Shown one piece after another: positions 13,313 to 16,364 of a stretch of DNA of 16,364 nt; positions within the stretch are counted from its first letter, which is position 1; every line of letters begins with the position of its first letter. The notes under the pieces were generated by a model that made no database searches, had not been told where the DNA came from, and saw only the letters and a program-made list of their open reading frames with translations. The translations under genes were made by a program, and so were the position numbers. This stretch comes from Chloroflexota bacterium (GTDB lineage: Bacteria > Chloroflexota > Dehalococcoidia > SM23-28-2 > RBG-16-64-32). The stretch spans positions 1 to 16,364 of the forward strand of contig JADFNQ010000006.1 of NCBI GenBank assembly GCA_022563285.1, given 5' to 3'.

Positions 13313-14878
13313 CTACGACCCGGCGACGCGTCGCTTCTGGCCGGCCCAGTAGGGCTCGCGCAGCTCCCGCTTGAGCACCTTGCCGGTGGGGTTTCGGGGG
13401 AGCGCGTCTACGAAGTCAACGGAGCGGGGCCTCTCGTAGCCACCCAGCTTGTCGCGGCAGAACTCGATGATCTCCTCCTCGGTTGCGGCCGCCCCTTCGC
13501 GCATGACAACTACCGCCTTCACCGTCTCACCCCACTGCTCGTCCGGCACGCCGATCACCGCTGCGTCGGCGATCGACGGGTGCTTGAACAGCACCTCCTC
13601 CACCACGCGGGGATAGATGTTCTCGCCGCCGGACACGATCATATCCTTCACCCGGTCCTGGATGTATACGTACCCCTCATCATCGATGATTCCCGCGTCA
13701 CCGGTGTGCATCCAGCCGCCCCTCAGGGCCTCCGCAGACTCGTCGGGCAGGTTCCAGTAGCCGCGCATGAGCTGCGGCCCGCGGCCGATGATCTCCCCGA
13801 TGGCGCCGTTGGGCAAGGGGTTGTCCTCTTCGTCCACCGTCCGTAACTCCGTCCCTATAATCGGCCGACCGGCGGACAGCAGCAGCTCCGGCTTCTCGGC
13901 CAGCGCCCGCCGGTGGTCGGCGGGGAGGAGGAAGGTGAGGACCGCCGTGGTCTCCGTCATTCCGTATCCCTGAGCGAAGTCGCACTTGAAGATCTTCACC
14001 GCCCGCTGCAGCGTCTCCTCGGCGATGGGGGAGGCGCCGTAGATCATGAGCTGCAGATCATCGAAGCTACGCTCGGCGATATCCGGCACGTAGAGAAGGC
14101 AGGCCTGGATCATCGCTGGCACCAGCGTCACCACCGCTATGCGCTCCTCGCTCAGCGTCCTGACGACCTCCACAGGGTTGAACTCCTCGTGGATATACAG
14201 GCAGCCGCCCCAATAGACGCAGGAGAAGGCAGAGACGGCGGCGGCGGCGTGATAGAGGGGCGCGACGATCAGGGTTCTCTGGCCCTGTCCGGCCGAGAAC
14301 ACGAACGATACCTGGGCAAGGTTCGCGGTCACGGCGCGGTGGGTGAGCACTGCTCCCTTGGGATGACCGGTGGTGCCGCTGGTGTACATCTGATAGACGT
14401 CGTGCTCTTCGCTGATGGCCCGGTCAGGCGCAGTAGTCGGATGGTCGGCGCTCCAGCGTCGGAAGTCGTCCCATCCCTCCGCTCCGTCCGCACCGATGGC
14501 TACGAACCGCTCGACGGTCCCGAGCTCCCCGCGCATCCCGTCCACGGCGCTGACGTACTCCGACGAGGCGATCAGCATCTTCGCCTGGGCGTCGTTGATG
14601 ATGAAGGCCCACTCCGGTGGCGCCATCCGGTAGTTCAGGGGGACCGGCACGATGCCCGCCTTGGAAGCCGCGTAGTACAACATCGCGAGCTCTATGCTGT
14701 TCTTGGAGAGGACCACGACGCGGTCGCCAATCTGGAGCCCGGCGCTTGCGAGGGCGTTGGCCAAACGGTTCGTCTCCTCGACAGCCTGGCGATAACTGAC
14801 GCTGCGGTCTCCTTGCACTGCGAAGTCAGCGTCTGGGTGCTCACGGGCCTGATACTCAAGGTAATCGTGAAGTCGCAC
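13313..14878 (-). CDS. Acyl-CoA synthetase (AMP-dependent ligase, ANL superfamily)
   Basis: A 521-aa ligase that adenylates a carboxylic acid and transfers it to CoA. Core motifs are all present: P-loop YTSGTTGHPKG (165-175), GYGMTET (304-310), the hinge-side TGD (392-394), KDMIVSGGENIYP (411-423) and PRNPTGKVLKREL with catalytic Lys500. Overall form resembles medium- or long-chain fatty-acyl-CoA or bile-acid/steroid-type ligases. Substrate specificity cannot be read. The GTG start at 14878 is supported by AGGAGG 8 nt upstream and by a normal N-terminus (MRLHDYLEYQAREHPDADF). It lies 160 bp downstream of the P450 gene and immediately upstream of the enoyl-CoA isomerase-like gene. Confidence 0.92.
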   Translation of the reverse strand: MRLHDYLEYQAREHPDADFAVQGDRSVSYRQAVEETNRLANALASAGLQIGDRVVVLSKNSIELAMLYYAASKAGIVPVPLNYRMAPPEWAFIINDAQAKMLIASSEYVSAVDGMRGELGTVERFVAIGADGAEGWDDFRRWSADHPTTAPDRAISEEHDVYQMYTSGTTGHPKGAVLTHRAVTANLAQVSFVFSAGQGQRTLIVAPLYHAAAAVSAFSCVYWGGCLYIHEEFNPVEVVRTLSEERIAVVTLVPAMIQACLLYVPDIAERSFDDLQLMIYGASPIAEETLQRAVKIFKCDFAQGYGMTETTAVLTFLLPADHRRALAEKPELLLSAGRPIIGTELRTVDEEDNPLPNGAIGEIIGRGPQLMRGYWNLPDESAEALRGGWMHTGDAGIIDDEGYVYIQDRVKDMIVSGGENIYPRVVEEVLFKHPSIADAAVIGVPDEQWGETVKAVVVMREGAAATEEEIIEFCRDKLGGYERPRSVDFVDALPRNPTGKVLKRELREPYWAGQKRRVAGS

Positions 14879-14994
14879 CTGTTATTCCTCCTGATCCCGG
14901 TCTATTCTGGCCGCTGCTGCTGTCAGACGGAGTGATTGCCCAATGATATGTGCTCCTTCGTAGTCTGTCCAGTGGCCGCGAGTGGCGGCGTGGT

Positions 14995-15033
14995 GGCCTC
15001 GGGGCGCGCCGCCATGAGAGTCTCGCCGAGGCC
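14995..15033 (-). terminator. Stem-loop just after the P450 stop codon
   Basis: GGCCTCGG (14995-15002) and CCGAGGCC (15026-15033) are perfect 8-bp arms with a 23-nt G/C-rich loop, starting 5 nt past the P450 stop on the minus strand. There is no T-run, so it may only weaken read-through into the ligase gene or stabilise the mRNA end. Confidence 0.4.
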
Positions 15034-15038
15034 GGCGC

Positions 15039-16247
15039 TCAGAACGAGATCGGCAGGCTCTTCAGCCCGCGCAGAATGAAAGAGCCGCCCCACTGCGGGT
15101 TATCGGTCTCCAGACGCGGGTTGGGAAAGCGCCTCAACAACGTCTCGAAGGCGATCTGCCCTTCGGCGCGCGCCAGAGGCGCCCCCAGGCAGGAGTGGAT
15201 CCCATCGCCGAAAGCGATGTGCTCGTTGGGCTGGCGGGTAATGTCCAGCTCATCGGGATTCTCGAACTGGGCAGGGTCTCGGTTCGCCGACCCGAGGACA
15301 CAGAAGACGACCTGTCCCGTCTTGACGGGGCGGCCATCGATCTCCAACTCCTCCATCGCCACGCGGCCGGTACCCTGGACGGGACCGTCGTAGCGCAGAA
15401 GCTCCTCTACCGCGGCTGGGATGAGAGATGGATCGTCCTGTAGCCTGCGGAGCTGATCCGGGTTGCGCAGGAGGGCCAGCGTCCCGTTGCCGATCAGGTT
15501 CGTGGTGGTCTCGTTCCCCGCGACCAGCAACAGCATAGCGGTAGCCAGCATCTCATCCTCGCTCAGGATCTGACCCTGCTCCTCCGCTGCGATGAGGCCG
15601 CTGATGAGGTCCTCCGCGGGCTCGCGCCGCCGCTCCGCGATGACGCCGCGGAAGTAATCGGCCAGCTCAATGGCGCTCTTACGAGCGCGCTCCAGCACCT
15701 CCGGCGGCGTGAAAGGGCCGCCCAAGGTCGCTGCGATCTCGTCCGACCACCGCTTGAACTGGTCGCGTTCCTGCGGCGGGATGCCCAGCATCTCCGCGAT
15801 GACGATAACGGGAAGAGGATAGGCCAGATCCCGGATGAGGTCCATGCGGCCGGAGTCCCGGACGGCGTCGAGAAGTTCATCGACGATAAGCTGAATGCGG
15901 GGTCGCAGCCCTTCCACCATGCGCGGCGTGAACGCCTTGCTCACCAGCCTGCGCAGACGGGTGTGCAGAGGCGGGTCCGAGGTCAGCATCGTCTGCGTTC
16001 GGCCAAAGGGGCCGAACTCCTCCGCTATCTTCTGCGCTTCCTGAGCGAACCGGTTCTGGGCCTGGCGGCGGTTGGCGGAGAAGCGGGAATCCGTCAGCAC
16101 GGCGACGATGTCCGCATAGCGGGTTAGGATCCACGCCTCCATCAGCGCGCTCCAGTGTACTGGGTCTTCCTCCCGCAGGCGGACGTACATCGGGTAAGGA
16201 TTGGCGTGGATCTCCGGTATGAACGGGTTGTACTGCGTCGTCACCAT
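15039..16247 (-). CDS. Cytochrome P450 (soluble bacterial class)
   Basis: A 402-aa haem monooxygenase of the soluble CYP107/CYP125-like bacterial type, without a membrane anchor, which needs ferredoxin and a reductase as redox partners (none in view). The C-helix segment DPPLHTRLRR is at 91-100. The oxygen-activating I-helix AGNETTT is at 243-249, and EELLR (281-285) supplies the ExxR pair. The haem loop FGDGIHSCLG (346-355) has the iron ligand Cys353. All catalytic landmarks are intact. GGGAG lies 8 nt before the ATG at 16247. Followed by an acyl-CoA ligase and a PaaG-like isomerase on the same strand, it probably hydroxylates a lipid, terpenoid or aromatic compound that is later activated with CoA. 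The substrate is unknown. Confidence 0.93.
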   Translation of the reverse strand: MVTTQYNPFIPEIHANPYPMYVRLREEDPVHWSALMEAWILTRYADIVAVLTDSRFSANRRQAQNRFAQEAQKIAEEFGPFGRTQTMLTSDPPLHTRLRRLVSKAFTPRMVEGLRPRIQLIVDELLDAVRDSGRMDLIRDLAYPLPVIVIAEMLGIPPQERDQFKRWSDEIAATLGGPFTPPEVLERARKSAIELADYFRGVIAERRREPAEDLISGLIAAEEQGQILSEDEMLATAMLLLVAGNETTTNLIGNGTLALLRNPDQLRRLQDDPSLIPAAVEELLRYDGPVQGTGRVAMEELEIDGRPVKTGQVVFCVLGSANRDPAQFENPDELDITRQPNEHIAFGDGIHSCLGAPLARAEGQIAFETLLRRFPNPRLETDNPQWGGSFILRGLKSLPISF

Positions 16248-16364
16248 AGCTACACTCCCATCCGCGTCATCTCTATCCCCACCTGCCGACCTGCTGCCGC
16301 GCTGCCGGACTGCACACCAACCGGATCTCTGCGGCGTTTGCGTGGAGCGGTCGGTGGGAATCGA

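Noticed and set aside
12468..13352. Plus-strand open frame of 294 codons
   Set aside because: Antisense to the crotonase-fold gene, which has a clear ribosome site and motifs. No recognisable domain in the plus-strand product.
13913..14935. Plus-strand open frame of 340 codons
   Set aside because: It lies antisense to the acyl-CoA ligase, whose motifs are complete. It is rich in Arg, Gly, His and Asp with no family motif, as expected for a shadow in GC-rich DNA.

Overview
The window is about 16.4 kb of GC-rich bacterial DNA, densely packed with housekeeping and accessory metabolic genes. There is no phage, transposase, CRISPR array, rRNA or tRNA that I can see. A zwf-opcA pair, several GTG starts, strong G/C at third codon positions, a Flp-type pilin, and TATAAT boxes very close to start codons fit a Chloroflexota (Dehalococcoidia-like) or Actinomycetota-like bacterium. 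I favour Chloroflexota, but this is inference from gene content and not a phylogenetic placement.

Layout. (1) 1-1046 (+): the 3' part of a GAF/HD-GYP c-di-GMP phosphodiesterase-type protein. It converges on (2) a tight minus-strand operon, 3546-1043, of GNAT acetyltransferase, alpha/beta hydrolase and APH-like phosphotransferase. The operon appears to start from a bidirectional promoter at about 3552-3564. (3) 3591-4106 (+) holds a frameshifted DUF167/YggU pseudogene, an extended -10 promoter, a GC-rich leader that can fold into a multi-branched structure, and a small ORF coupled to (4) a site-2 protease of the M50 family with two CBS domains (4106-5254). (5) 5500-6882 (+) is a LarA-like (DUF2088) protein. 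(6) 6982-8193 (+) is a glutaredoxin/mycoredoxin-thioredoxin reductase fusion behind a promoter covered by a CsoR/CstR-like palindrome. (7) 8374-11030 (+) is zwf-opcA, the NADPH-producing entry into the oxidative pentose phosphate pathway. A strong stem-loop follows.

(8) From 11095 to the end almost everything is on the minus strand: a lone Flp-like prepilin, a glyoxalase II-like metallo-beta-lactamase hydrolase, a PaaG-like enoyl-CoA hydratase/isomerase, an acyl-CoA ligase and a cytochrome P450. The last three read P450 -> ligase -> isomerase and look like an oxygenation, CoA activation and beta-oxidation module for an unknown lipid or aromatic acid. A 45-codon nitroreductase remnant (+, 12305-12442) lies in the 440-bp gap between the hydrolase and the isomerase. 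The last 116 bases (16249-16364) hold no gene that I can support.

The most promising items are the redox fusion with its palindromic operator, the structured leader with mutually exclusive pairings ahead of the site-2 protease, the bidirectional promoter, and the non-canonical active-site patterns in the LarA-like and enoyl-CoA hydratase-like proteins. I did not find a clear multi-gene defence or other wholly new system.
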